Assembly: GCA_002685335.1 (NCBI GenBank)
Contig: NYWY01000058.1
Coordinates: 1-20,180, forward strand
DNA length: 20,180 nucleotides
Origin: Planctomycetaceae bacterium
GTDB lineage: Bacteria > Planctomycetota > Phycisphaerae > Phycisphaerales > SM1A02
Direction of reading: 5' to 3'
The translations under genes and the position numbers were made by a program. The notes below the pieces were generated by a model. It saw nothing but the letters and a program-made list of their open reading frames with translations. It had not been told where the DNA came from and did no database searches. Below, piece by piece: positions 1 through 8,098 of the stretch. The stretch's first letter is position 1. Each line of letters begins with the position of its first letter.

Positions 1-605
<605 letters not shown>

Positions 606-650
606 TTCCCAGGTCGATCCCGTCCACCTCGAGGTTCCAGTGAAATGAAG

Positions 651-686
651 AACGCGGGCCGTCCTCCAGGGACGGCCCGCGTTTCA
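651..686. terminator. Bidirectional intrinsic terminator between eno and the acyl-CoA dehydrogenase gene
   Basis: A perfect 14-bp stem (651-664 paired with 670-683) closes a 5-nt loop (TCCAG). It is GC-rich and followed by TTT on the plus strand and by TTCTTCATTT on the minus strand. It lies between the 3' ends of two convergent genes, so it can serve both. The T tracts are short, so efficiency is uncertain. Confidence 0.8.
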
Positions 687-725
687 TGTCGTCTTCGAGC
701 ACGATCGAGAAACCGTCGGGGTGGT

Positions 726-1922
726 TCAGAAGAACGCGGACACCCCGGTCAGTTCACGGCCGAGCACCAGGCGATGGATGTCACGGGTTCCTTCGTAGGT
801 CGCCACGGACTCGAGGTTGATCATGTGTCGCATCACGCAGTGGTCATCGAGGATCCCGACGCCACCGAGGAGATCCCGACAGATGCGGGCCACGATCTGA
901 GCACTCTCGCAGGCGGAGGTCTTCGCCAACGAGACCTGAGGTCCCGTCCCGTCGCCGGCCGCCTTGAGTTCGCCGAGCCGGTCGGCGATCGCCTGCATCT
1001 GGACGATCCGGATCCAGCACTCGCTCATCTTGTCCTGGGTGAGTTGGTAGTGGTCGAGGGTCTTCCCGAAGATCTCTCGTCCCCCGGCGTGACGGACCAC
1101 GTCCTGCAGACATGCTTCGGCCGCCCCGACCACGCCCCACGCGATCCCGAACCGCGCCTGGTCGAGACAGGTGAGTGGAGACCTCAGCCCACCACTGCCA
1201 GGAAGCAGGTCATCCTCGGTGAGCGGAACGTCCTCCAGATGCACCCTGGACGTCCGGGCCACCCGAAGGCTGTACTTGTTCTTGATCAGTTCGGCCTTGA
1301 AGCCCGGTCGGTCGGTCGGCACCAGGAATCCGCGAATCGCTCGCGAGCTCTCGGGGTCCTCGTCCACGCCCTCGGCCTTCGCCCAGACGATCGCGACGTC
1401 CGCGATGTCGGCGTTGCCGATCCACATCTTGCCGCCCGAAAGCTTCCATCCGGTCCCGTCACGACGAGCGGTGGTGACCATGCCACCGGGATTCGAGCCG
1501 AAACCAGGCTCCGTCAGGCCGAAGCACCCCAACGCTTCGCCGGTCCGCATCCGGGGCAGCCAATGGTCACGTTGGGCGTCGCTCCCGAAGAATTTGACGG
1601 CGTTCATGGCGAGGGAACTCTGCACGCTGGCCATGGTCCGCAGACCGGAGTCGCCCCGTTCGAGCTCCCGCATGATCACCCCGTTGGCTCGGGGGGAGAG
1701 TCCGGGACAGCCCCAACCCTCGATCGTGGCGCCGAAACAGCCGATCTCGCCCATTTCCCGGATCAACTCGACCGGGAAGTCATGGCGATCCCAGTACTCG
1801 TTCACCAAGGGGAGGAAACGGTCATCGACGAAGGCCCGGACCCGGTCCCGGTAACCCCTCTCCTCTGCGGTGAGTCGGTCGTCGAATCGGTAGAGATCGA
1901 GGTCGGGAGCGTCGGCGGTCAT
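726..1922 (-). CDS. Acyl-CoA dehydrogenase, glutaryl-CoA dehydrogenase type
   Basis: FAD-dependent enzyme of acyl-CoA oxidation, 398 aa, the usual length. The glutaryl-CoA subgroup oxidises and decarboxylates glutaryl-CoA to crotonyl-CoA in lysine/tryptophan breakdown. Motifs: ELERGDSGLRTMASVQSS (about residues 86-103), GCFGLTEPGFGSNPGGM (about 132-148, FAD/substrate site), KMWIGNADIADVAIVWAK, ARFGIAWGVVGAAEACL, LLGGVGILDDHCVMRH, and TYEGTRDIHRLVLGRELTG with the catalytic base Glu377. Arg95 lies at the position that binds the glutaryl carboxylate in known GCDH; the next residue is Thr where the human enzyme has Ser. The frame is open upstream to 1994, but the ATG at 1922 gives the family-like N-terminus and the extra 24 residues look non-coding; no clear Shine-Dalgarno is seen. 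It is divergent from an acyl-CoA ligase. Family is sure; the exact substrate is inferred. Confidence 0.9.
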   Translation of the reverse strand: MTADAPDLDLYRFDDRLTAEERGYRDRVRAFVDDRFLPLVNEYWDRHDFPVELIREMGEIGCFGATIEGWGCPGLSPRANGVIMRELERGDSGLRTMASVQSSLAMNAVKFFGSDAQRDHWLPRMRTGEALGCFGLTEPGFGSNPGGMVTTARRDGTGWKLSGGKMWIGNADIADVAIVWAKAEGVDEDPESSRAIRGFLVPTDRPGFKAELIKNKYSLRVARTSRVHLEDVPLTEDDLLPGSGGLRSPLTCLDQARFGIAWGVVGAAEACLQDVVRHAGGREIFGKTLDHYQLTQDKMSECWIRIVQMQAIADRLGELKAAGDGTGPQVSLAKTSACESAQIVARICRDLLGGVGILDDHCVMRHMINLESVATYEGTRDIHRLVLGRELTGVSAFF

Positions 1923-2061
1923 GGGAGTCTCTGATCGGGGATGGAGTCGGACGGGACGATTCGGGATTCGTCGGGGAGGGCTCGGGCGATGCAATCGCGG
2001 TCGGCCTCCAATGACTTCGGAATTTCATAGGATCGCCTCTGGTCATCGGATCGGAGCCCCC
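1923..2061. promoter_or_regulatory. Divergent intergenic region between acyl-CoA dehydrogenase and acyl-CoA ligase
   Basis: These 139 bp separate two head-to-head genes of acyl-CoA metabolism, so promoters for both must lie here or overlap the coding starts. I see no convincing -35/-10 pair. The stretch 1955-1972 has short inverted arms (GACGA / TCGTC, 8-nt spacer) and could be an operator, but 5-bp arms are weak evidence. A GGAG at about 2053-2056 serves the ligase start. Confidence 0.4.
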
Positions 2062-3705
2062 ATGCACCCCAGTCGTCGCCTTCTGCTTTCACATCTCATC
2101 TTTCGAGCCCCGGAAATCGCCCCCACGTCGGGCATCGTCTCGACCCCCCCGGATGGCGATATCGAGCTCACCTGGCCGGTGGTGGCGGATCGAGCCCGCC
2201 GCCTCGGCACCGCCCTGCGAGGCCTCGGGGTGGACGCCGGGGATGCGGTGGCGACCCTGGCCTTCAACGACCACCGACATCTGGAGGCCTACCTCGCGGT
2301 TCCCTGCCTCGGAGCCGCGATCCATCCGGTGAACACCCGGTGGAGCGACGACGAGATCGTCTCGGTCCTCTCCCGAACTCGAGATCGAGTGATGCTGGTG
2401 GACGCCGAGCTCGCCGGCCGGGTCGAATCCCTCCTCCCCCGCTGCCCCTGGATCGATCATCTGATCGGACTCGGGTGGTCACCCCCGCCGTTCGAGGGCG
2501 TGACCCCGCACCAGCATGAACGTCTGCTGGCGGAAAGCACACCGATGATCGGGTGGCCGGATCTCGAGGAGACCACGACGATGGCCCTCTGCTCCACCAG
2601 CGGTACCACGGGGGGACCGAAGACCGTCGCCTACACCCACCGCTCGACCTGCCTGCACACCATGGCTCTGGGTCTCACCGATTGCATGCGACTCTCCGGT
2701 CGCGACACCCTTCTCGCCATCGTGCCGATGTTCCATGCCATGGGATGGTGCCTTCCCTACGCCGCGGCGATGCTCGGAAGTCGGCTGGTTCTTCCCCATC
2801 GAGATCTCTCGGCGCCCCGCATTCTCGATCTCGTCTCCCAGCACGCGGTGACCACCGCGGCGGCGGTGCCCACCATCTGGAACACCGTGCTCGCCGCCCT
2901 CGATGCCGAACCCGAACGATGGGACGTCTCGAGCCTCGATCGCATCGTGTCCGGAGGTGCGGCGCCCACCGCGTCGTTGATCCGCGGATTCCGAGATCGG
3001 CACGGAATCGAAGTGATCCATTCCTGGGGCATGACCGAGATCAATCCGGTCGGAACCATGTCTCCCGCCGTGACCACGCGAGAGGAGGCGGACATGGATC
3101 CGGACCGACGGCTCGATCATCAGTCGGTGGCCGGTCGCCCGCTCCCCGGCCTTTCGCTCGACCTCGAGGACGACGACGGCCGACCCGTTCCCCACGACGG
3201 TAGGAGTACCGGCCGCCTCCTGGTGTCCGGTTGGTGGGTCGCCGACGGATACCTTCACGACCATCCGGAGGCCGGCCGGTTTCGCGAGGATGGCCGGCTC
3301 GAAACCGGAGACGTGAGTTCGATCGACGACCGGGGACGGATGACCATCCGGGATCGGGAGAAGGACCTCGTGAAGTCGGGCGGCGAGTGGATCTCCAGCC
3401 TGGAACTGGATCGGGCGATCGGCGATCTTCCCGGAGTTCTCAGCGCGGCCGTGGTGGCTCGACCCGATGACACGTGGGGAGAGCGCCCCGTCGTCTTCGT
3501 CACCCTCGATCCCGACGCGACCCTCGATCTGGAGACCCTCCGGGCGGCACTCGCCCCGGGATTCCAGACCTGGCAGATGCCGGATTCCCTCCATCCGTTG
3601 CCCGCGATGCCGCTGACCTCCACCGGAAAGATCGACAAGAAGGTCCTTCGAGCGAAGGTCCTCGCCATGACGAGTTCGGGAACGAAACCTGGGGATCTGG
3701 CATGA
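2062..3705 (+). CDS. Medium/long-chain acyl-CoA ligase (AMP-binding, AlkK type)
   Basis: Activates a carboxylic acid with ATP to the acyl-adenylate and transfers it to CoA; cytosolic or membrane-associated; 547 aa. Adenylation motifs in order: phosphate loop STSGTTGGPK (residues 178-187), VPMFHAMGWCLPYAAAMLG, typical of AlkK-like fatty acid ligases, HSWGMTE (320-326), LETGDVSS with Asp417, RDREKDLVKSGGEW (about 431-443), and the C-terminal STGKIDKKVLR with the catalytic Lys523. All key residues are present. The phosphate loop is followed by TVAYTH instead of the commoner GVxxxH. The frame is open upstream to 1921, but ATG 2062 has a GGAG 5-6 nt before it and starts at the family-typical position. 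The first gene of an ABC exporter pair begins 28 nt downstream. Whether the acid is a fatty acid or a dicarboxylate cannot be told. Confidence 0.9.
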   Translation: MHPSRRLLLSHLIFRAPEIAPTSGIVSTPPDGDIELTWPVVADRARRLGTALRGLGVDAGDAVATLAFNDHRHLEAYLAVPCLGAAIHPVNTRWSDDEIVSVLSRTRDRVMLVDAELAGRVESLLPRCPWIDHLIGLGWSPPPFEGVTPHQHERLLAESTPMIGWPDLEETTTMALCSTSGTTGGPKTVAYTHRSTCLHTMALGLTDCMRLSGRDTLLAIVPMFHAMGWCLPYAAAMLGSRLVLPHRDLSAPRILDLVSQHAVTTAAAVPTIWNTVLAALDAEPERWDVSSLDRIVSGGAAPTASLIRGFRDRHGIEVIHSWGMTEINPVGTMSPAVTTREEADMDPDRRLDHQSVAGRPLPGLSLDLEDDDGRPVPHDGRSTGRLLVSGWWVADGYLHDHPEAGRFREDGRLETGDVSSIDDRGRMTIRDREKDLVKSGGEWISSLELDRAIGDLPGVLSAAVVARPDDTWGERPVVFVTLDPDATLDLETLRAALAPGFQTWQMPDSLHPLPAMPLTSTGKIDKKVLRAKVLAMTSSGTKPGDLA

Positions 3706-3733
3706 TGTCCCGTCCTTCCGGGTCGAACATGTC

Positions 3734-5566
3734 GTGACCGAGTCCACCAGTTCATCCTCGCCCGCCTCCCGCCGCCGATTGTTTCGAGGCATGTGGGATC
3801 TCATGGCCGGAGATCGAATCCGGTACGTGCTCGCCCTGGGCTTCCTGCTCGTGGCCGCGGGACTCCTCTACCTGATCCCCCTCGTCCCCCAGGCGGTGAT
3901 CGACGTGGTGCTCGGTTCCGAGGCGGACAAGGCCTCCGACCTCTCCCGCGCGATCATCGCGGTCCTCGGGGGCCGGGAACGAGTGGCGGCCGACCTCTGG
4001 CTTCCCCTGACCCTCATCGCGGCGATCGCGATCGCCGCCGGTGCGTTCACCTACGGGCGACAGCGTTGGTCCGCGATCGCGAGCCAGAACACCGCCAAGC
4101 GAATCCGGGACCGACTCCAGGATCGAATCCAACGTCTGGACATGCGGGCCTACGACACCCTCGATCGCGGTGACCTGCTCCAGCGATGCACCAGCGACGT
4201 CGACACCGCCCAGGTGTTTCTCTCCACCCAGGTGGTGGAGGTGGGCCGGGCGATCGTGATGCTCGCGGTCGCGATTCCGGTGATGTTCCTCGTGGACTGG
4301 CGGATGGCGATCGCGGCGGTCTGGCTCCTGCCACTGATCATCACCTTCTCGCTTCTCTACTTTCGCCGGGTTCGCGTGCTGTTCAAGTCGAAGGACGAGG
4401 CGGAGGGACGACTCACCGCCGCGGTCAACGACAACCTCGTCGGCATTCGCGTGGTACGGGCGTTCAATCGACAGCAACACGAGATCGATCGATTCCAGCC
4501 GTTCAACGACGAACATCGCCGACTCGACGCCCGGCTCTACTCGGTGTTCGCCTCGTTCTGGTCGATCAGTGATCTCATCTGCTTCATGCAACAGGCGTCG
4601 GTGGTCATGATCGGGGCCTGGCTCCTTTCCACCCAGCGCATCCTGGTGGGCGAGTTCTACTTCTTCTTCGCCGCGGTCGGGATGTATCTCTGGCCGGTCC
4701 GGCAGGCCGGACGCATCGTCGCCGACTTCGGCAAGGCGACGGTGGCGATCGAGCGGATTGAAGAGATCCTCGAACTGCCCGTGGAGACCGAGGTGGAGAT
4801 CGACCCCTCGGATCCCGTTCCCGCCGACGGTTCGATCAGGTTCCAATCGCTCGCCTTCGCATTCGGCCCGGAGACTCCGGTGCTTCGGGACGTCGACTTC
4901 GAGATCGCGGACGGAGAGACGATCGCCATCGTCGGGCCCTCCGGATGCGGGAAGTCGACCCTGGTTCAACTGCTGCTTCGGTTCTACGATCCCGACTCCG
5001 GCTCGATCATCCTCGGAGGAGTGGACATCCGGCGGATCCCCCGCCATGAACTCCGCACTCGGATCGCGACCGTGCTCCAGCAACCCTTCCTGCTCAGCCG
5101 ATCGATCCGGGAGAACATCGTGCTCGCCGATCCCGCCGCCGATGCGGCCCGGATCGAACTCGCGACCAACGAAGCCAGCATCCACGAGTCGATCCTCCGC
5201 TTCGAGGCCGGATACGACACGCCGGTGGGCGAGCGAGGGGTCACGCTCTCGGGCGGACAACGACAGCGAATCGCGATCGCCCAGGCCCTGCTCCAGGATC
5301 CCGACGTGCTGGTGCTCGACGATGCGCTTTCCGCGGTCGACACCGGCACCGAGAAGGCGATCCTCGAAGCCATCCGGTCTCGTCGAGGCGACCACACCAC
5401 CATCGTGATCGCCCATCGTCTCTCCACCCTGCGGGAGGCCGATCGAATCGTGGTGATGGGCGAGGGCCGGATCGAAGCGATCGGGACCCACGCCGAACTT
5501 CGTTCCCGTCCCGGGCTGTACCAACGACTCTGGGAGATCCAGAGCCGATTGGAGGCGGCGTCATGA
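3734..5566 (+). CDS. ABC exporter half-transporter with degenerate Walker B (heterodimer subunit 1)
   Basis: Inner-membrane ABC exporter of the type IV fold, 610 aa. There is an elbow helix (residues 12-30) and six membrane segments near 31-51, 88-107, 169-187, 191-210, 276-298 and 305-321, followed by the nucleotide-binding domain. Motifs: Walker A GPSGCGKST (401-409, Lys407), Q-loop region LQQPFLLSRSIRENI, signature LSGGQ (505-509), Walker B VLVLDD with Asp530 in place of the catalytic Glu, D-loop SAVD, and H-loop His561. The Glu-to-Asp change is typical of the degenerate site in heterodimeric exporters such as TM287/288. The GTG at 3734 is used because it keeps the elbow helix whole; an ATG at 3791 preceded by GAGG is the alternative. 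The next gene overlaps by 4 nt, so the two are coupled. Substrate is unknown; lipid or drug are both possible. Confidence 0.93.
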   Translation: MTESTSSSSPASRRRLFRGMWDLMAGDRIRYVLALGFLLVAAGLLYLIPLVPQAVIDVVLGSEADKASDLSRAIIAVLGGRERVAADLWLPLTLIAAIAIAAGAFTYGRQRWSAIASQNTAKRIRDRLQDRIQRLDMRAYDTLDRGDLLQRCTSDVDTAQVFLSTQVVEVGRAIVMLAVAIPVMFLVDWRMAIAAVWLLPLIITFSLLYFRRVRVLFKSKDEAEGRLTAAVNDNLVGIRVVRAFNRQQHEIDRFQPFNDEHRRLDARLYSVFASFWSISDLICFMQQASVVMIGAWLLSTQRILVGEFYFFFAAVGMYLWPVRQAGRIVADFGKATVAIERIEEILELPVETEVEIDPSDPVPADGSIRFQSLAFAFGPETPVLRDVDFEIADGETIAIVGPSGCGKSTLVQLLLRFYDPDSGSIILGGVDIRRIPRHELRTRIATVLQQPFLLSRSIRENIVLADPAADAARIELATNEASIHESILRFEAGYDTPVGERGVTLSGGQRQRIAIAQALLQDPDVLVLDDALSAVDTGTEKAILEAIRSRRGDHTTIVIAHRLSTLREADRIVVMGEGRIEAIGTHAELRSRPGLYQRLWEIQSRLEAAS

Positions 5567-7434
5567 GCCTCGAACTCGAGGATGGAGAGGACTTCGGCCC
5601 CCGCCGCGTCGACTGGCGACTGTGGCGTCGGATCCTCGGGCATCTGAAGTCCTATCCGCAGGCGGTCGCGATCATGATCGGCGGAGGCTCGATCCTCGCG
5701 GGGGTCGAAGTCATGCTGCCCCTGGTCACCGCCCAGATCATCGACGGGGCGACCGGAGCGAACGGCGGACCACGAGGCGAGGGCGTGCTCGGCTGGGGAT
5801 TGCTCTACGGCGGACTCCTGGTGGTCTTCGCGATCCTGGTGCGTCTGTTCATCGCCGCCGCCGGCACGCTCGCCACCGGTGTGGCGTTCGATCTGCGAAG
5901 CGGCTGCTTCGAACGACTGCAGGCCCTCCCGTTCTCGTTCTTCGACGTCCGGTCCACCGGATGGCTCGTGTCCCGGGTGACCAGCGACGTCACGAAGGTC
6001 ACCGGTCTTCTGCCCTGGTTCCTGCTCGACCTCTTCTGGGGAAGCGGGATGTTGATCGGGATTCTCGCCACCATGTTCACGGTCGACCCCGGACTCGGAT
6101 TCGCGGTGTCGGCCATCGTGCCGCCCCTGGCGATCTCCAGCTGGTGGTTCAAGCGACGAATGCTCGAATCCAGTCGCCGCATTCGACGGTCCAACTCGAA
6201 GATCACCGCCACCTACAGCGAGTCGATCGCCGGGGTCCGGACCAATCGCATGCTCGCCAGGGAGGCCGCCGCGAACCGGGAGTTCGGGGACTTGAGCGAG
6301 GAGATGCGGAGCTGGTCGGTTCGAAACGCCCTGCAGTCCGCGGTCTATCTCCCCATCGTGATGAGCCTTGGTTCGATCGGGGTCGGACTCGCGCTCTGGG
6401 CGGGCGGGGTTCGCGTGCAGGAGTCCACCGGCCTCACACTCGGAACCCTGATCGCCTTCATGCAGTACGCCATGCTGTTCAGCCAGCCGATCCAGGAGCT
6501 CGCCCAGCGGTTCGTCGATCTCCAGAGCGCCCAGGCGGCCGCCGAACGAGTGCAGGAACTCCTCGATCAGACTCCCGCGATCCGGGATTCCCCCGACGTT
6601 CAGGCGAGGATGGCCGCCCAGGCGGAGAACCCGCGATCGGAACTCGCGGTCGACGGCGGTGATCCGACCATCGAATCCGTGACCTTCGAGCACGTCGGTC
6701 ACTGGTACGTGGAAGGTGAGCGGGTCCTCGATGACGTCAGCTTTCAACTCCGACCGGGCACCACGCTCGCCCTGGTCGGTCACACCGGCAGTGGGAAGAC
6801 CACGATCGCCGGACTCCTGGCCCGCTGGTACGAGCCCACGGAGGGACGCATCCTCATCAACGGGATCGAATACCGGGAGCGGAGCCTCGACTGGTGGCAG
6901 TCCCGGTTCGGCGTGGTCCAGCAGGTGCCACATCTGTTCACGGGAACGATCCGGGACAACGTCCGCTACGGCCGGCTCGATGCCAGTGACGCGGAGATCC
7001 GAACCGTGCTTGATCGCGTCCACGCCCTCGATTTCGTGGACGCGCTCGAAGGCAAGGACGGAGTCGGTCTCGACTTCCAGGTCGGCGAGGGCGGCGACCG
7101 ACTCTCCATCGGGCAACGCCAGTTGATCTCTCTCGCTCGGGCGTTTCTCGCGGACCCCCCGATCTTCATCATGGACGAAGCAACCAGTTCGGTCGATGCC
7201 GAGACCGAAGTCGCGATCCAGGACGCGGTCGAGGGAATCCTCGACGAGCGCATGGCCGTGGTCGTCGCCCACCGGCTCTCGACCATCCGCCGGGCGGATC
7301 TCATCCTCCTCATGGAGAACGGCCGGATCGTCGAGCAGGGCTCGCACGAGGATCTGATGGCGCTCGGCGGGCGGTACCGGAAGCTCTACCTCGATCAGTT
7401 CGTCGACGAGGAGGAGCGACGTCTCCTCAGCTAG
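5563..7434 (+). CDS. ABC exporter half-transporter with catalytic Glu (heterodimer subunit 2)
   Basis: Partner of the preceding half-transporter, 623 aa, with an N-terminal six-helix membrane domain (about residues 20-325) and an ATPase domain. Motifs: Walker A GHTGSGKTT (406-414), Q-loop VVQQVPHLFTGTIRDN, a non-consensus signature LSIGQ (514-518) followed by RQLISLARAFL, Walker B IFIMDE with catalytic Glu539, D-loop SSVD, and H-loop His570. The start ATG overlaps the previous stop (ATGA) and has a strong GGAGG (5551-5555) 7 nt before it. In family terms, the LSIGQ of this subunit faces the degenerate Walker B of the partner, and its own Walker B faces the partner's LSGGQ, giving one weak and one active ATP site. 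Residues about 345-375 form a longer linker between the domains. Substrate unknown. Confidence 0.94.
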   Translation: MSLELEDGEDFGPRRVDWRLWRRILGHLKSYPQAVAIMIGGGSILAGVEVMLPLVTAQIIDGATGANGGPRGEGVLGWGLLYGGLLVVFAILVRLFIAAAGTLATGVAFDLRSGCFERLQALPFSFFDVRSTGWLVSRVTSDVTKVTGLLPWFLLDLFWGSGMLIGILATMFTVDPGLGFAVSAIVPPLAISSWWFKRRMLESSRRIRRSNSKITATYSESIAGVRTNRMLAREAAANREFGDLSEEMRSWSVRNALQSAVYLPIVMSLGSIGVGLALWAGGVRVQESTGLTLGTLIAFMQYAMLFSQPIQELAQRFVDLQSAQAAAERVQELLDQTPAIRDSPDVQARMAAQAENPRSELAVDGGDPTIESVTFEHVGHWYVEGERVLDDVSFQLRPGTTLALVGHTGSGKTTIAGLLARWYEPTEGRILINGIEYRERSLDWWQSRFGVVQQVPHLFTGTIRDNVRYGRLDASDAEIRTVLDRVHALDFVDALEGKDGVGLDFQVGEGGDRLSIGQRQLISLARAFLADPPIFIMDEATSSVDAETEVAIQDAVEGILDERMAVVVAHRLSTIRRADLILLMENGRIVEQGSHEDLMALGGRYRKLYLDQFVDEEERRLLS

Positions 7435-7575
7435 CCCTGGATCGATGGCCTGCCGCTCGACCAACCGGGATTTCCGAAAACCCGTCCCAATGTGTCTTCC
7501 AATTCTGGTGCAAGGACGGGGCACGCATGCACGTCTGTAGATGGACCCCCTGTTCACCACCACCGGAAGAACATC

Positions 7576-8023
7576 ATGTCCAATCCGAACGACAGCGAAT
7601 CGATCGACCTTCTCTCCATCGCAACGACTCAACGACGGATGCTCTTCGGATTCGGAGCGACGATCGCCACTGGTTCAGACTCTCTCTCCGGTGCTGAAAA
7701 CCACGACGGGCGAGGACATGGAAAGCTCGTACGCCATCGGCCAGAACGAGGTGATCCTGTCCGCCGTGCAGTTCGTGGCTCTGGCGGCGTTCCTGATCCC
7801 CGCCTTCCAGTTGATTCCGCGGATCGGATGGTCCCGCCTCGACCAGTGGACGTTCGGGACCATCTGCCTGCTTTCACTCGGCTGCGGCCCCCTTCTCCTG
7901 CTTGCGTTGTTCCTCATCAACCAGCAGGCCAACAGCATCCTGCGCCGCCACGATGTGACCATCGGATTCCTCGGAGCTTCGCGATCGGAGATCGATCGCC
8001 TGGTGAACGCCCGGGGCGGGTGA
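7576..8023 (+). pseudogene. Small membrane protein split by a frameshift
   Basis: The start is well supported: ATG 7576 with GGAAG (7565-7569) 6 nt upstream. It opens MSNPNDSESIDLLSIATTQR followed by RMLFGFGATIA, which looks like the start of a first helix. From about 7655 that frame turns into Arg/Pro-rich shadow sequence and runs on to 8121, across the end of the opposite gene. The natural continuation is in the +1 frame, from about 7660 to the TGA at 8021-8023: helix-rich VILSAVQFVALAAFLIPAFQ and ICLLSLGCGPLLLLALFLIN, then QQANSILRRHDVTIGFLGAS. The tail pattern (NQxA..ILR..xVxxGFLGA) resembles small membrane proteins I associate with planctomycetes; that is recollection. The restored product would be about 149 aa with three helices. 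It may be a true pseudogene, a sequencing or assembly error, or a shorter protein starting at ATG 7718. Confidence 0.6.
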
Positions 8024-8098
8024 AGGTCGGCCGAGCGGACGGGACATCTCGAATCAGCGGCAGATCCCCAGGACTCCAAGCAGGAGGCCGAGATCGGT

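Noticed and set aside
645..1934. Open plus-strand frame opposite the acyl-CoA dehydrogenase
   Set aside because: The minus strand encodes a full dehydrogenase with its catalytic Glu; the plus frame has no recognisable motif and runs through the terminator hairpin.
5318..5323. Reading Asp530 of the first ABC subunit as an inactivating mutation
   Set aside because: The same change is the norm in one half of heterodimeric exporters, and the partner shows the matching signature change.
7470..7490. Weak hairpin after the second ABC gene (CGGG...CCCG with a short TTT/AAA inner arm)
   Set aside because: The stem is interrupted by a mismatch and is not followed by a T run, so I cannot support a terminator call.
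4984..7632. Very long open frame on the minus strand opposite the ABC exporter genes (and a similar one at 3752-5524)
   Set aside because: Its translation is rich in Arg, Asp, His and Gly without any domain, and it mirrors genes with complete ABC motifs on the plus strand. Such frames are common in GC-rich DNA.
7541..7717. ATG at 7541 as the start of the small membrane protein in its downstream frame
   Set aside because: The residues up to 7717 are Ser/Thr/Arg-rich and not protein-like, while ATG 7576 in the other frame has a good ribosome site and a sensible N-terminus; a frameshift explains both.
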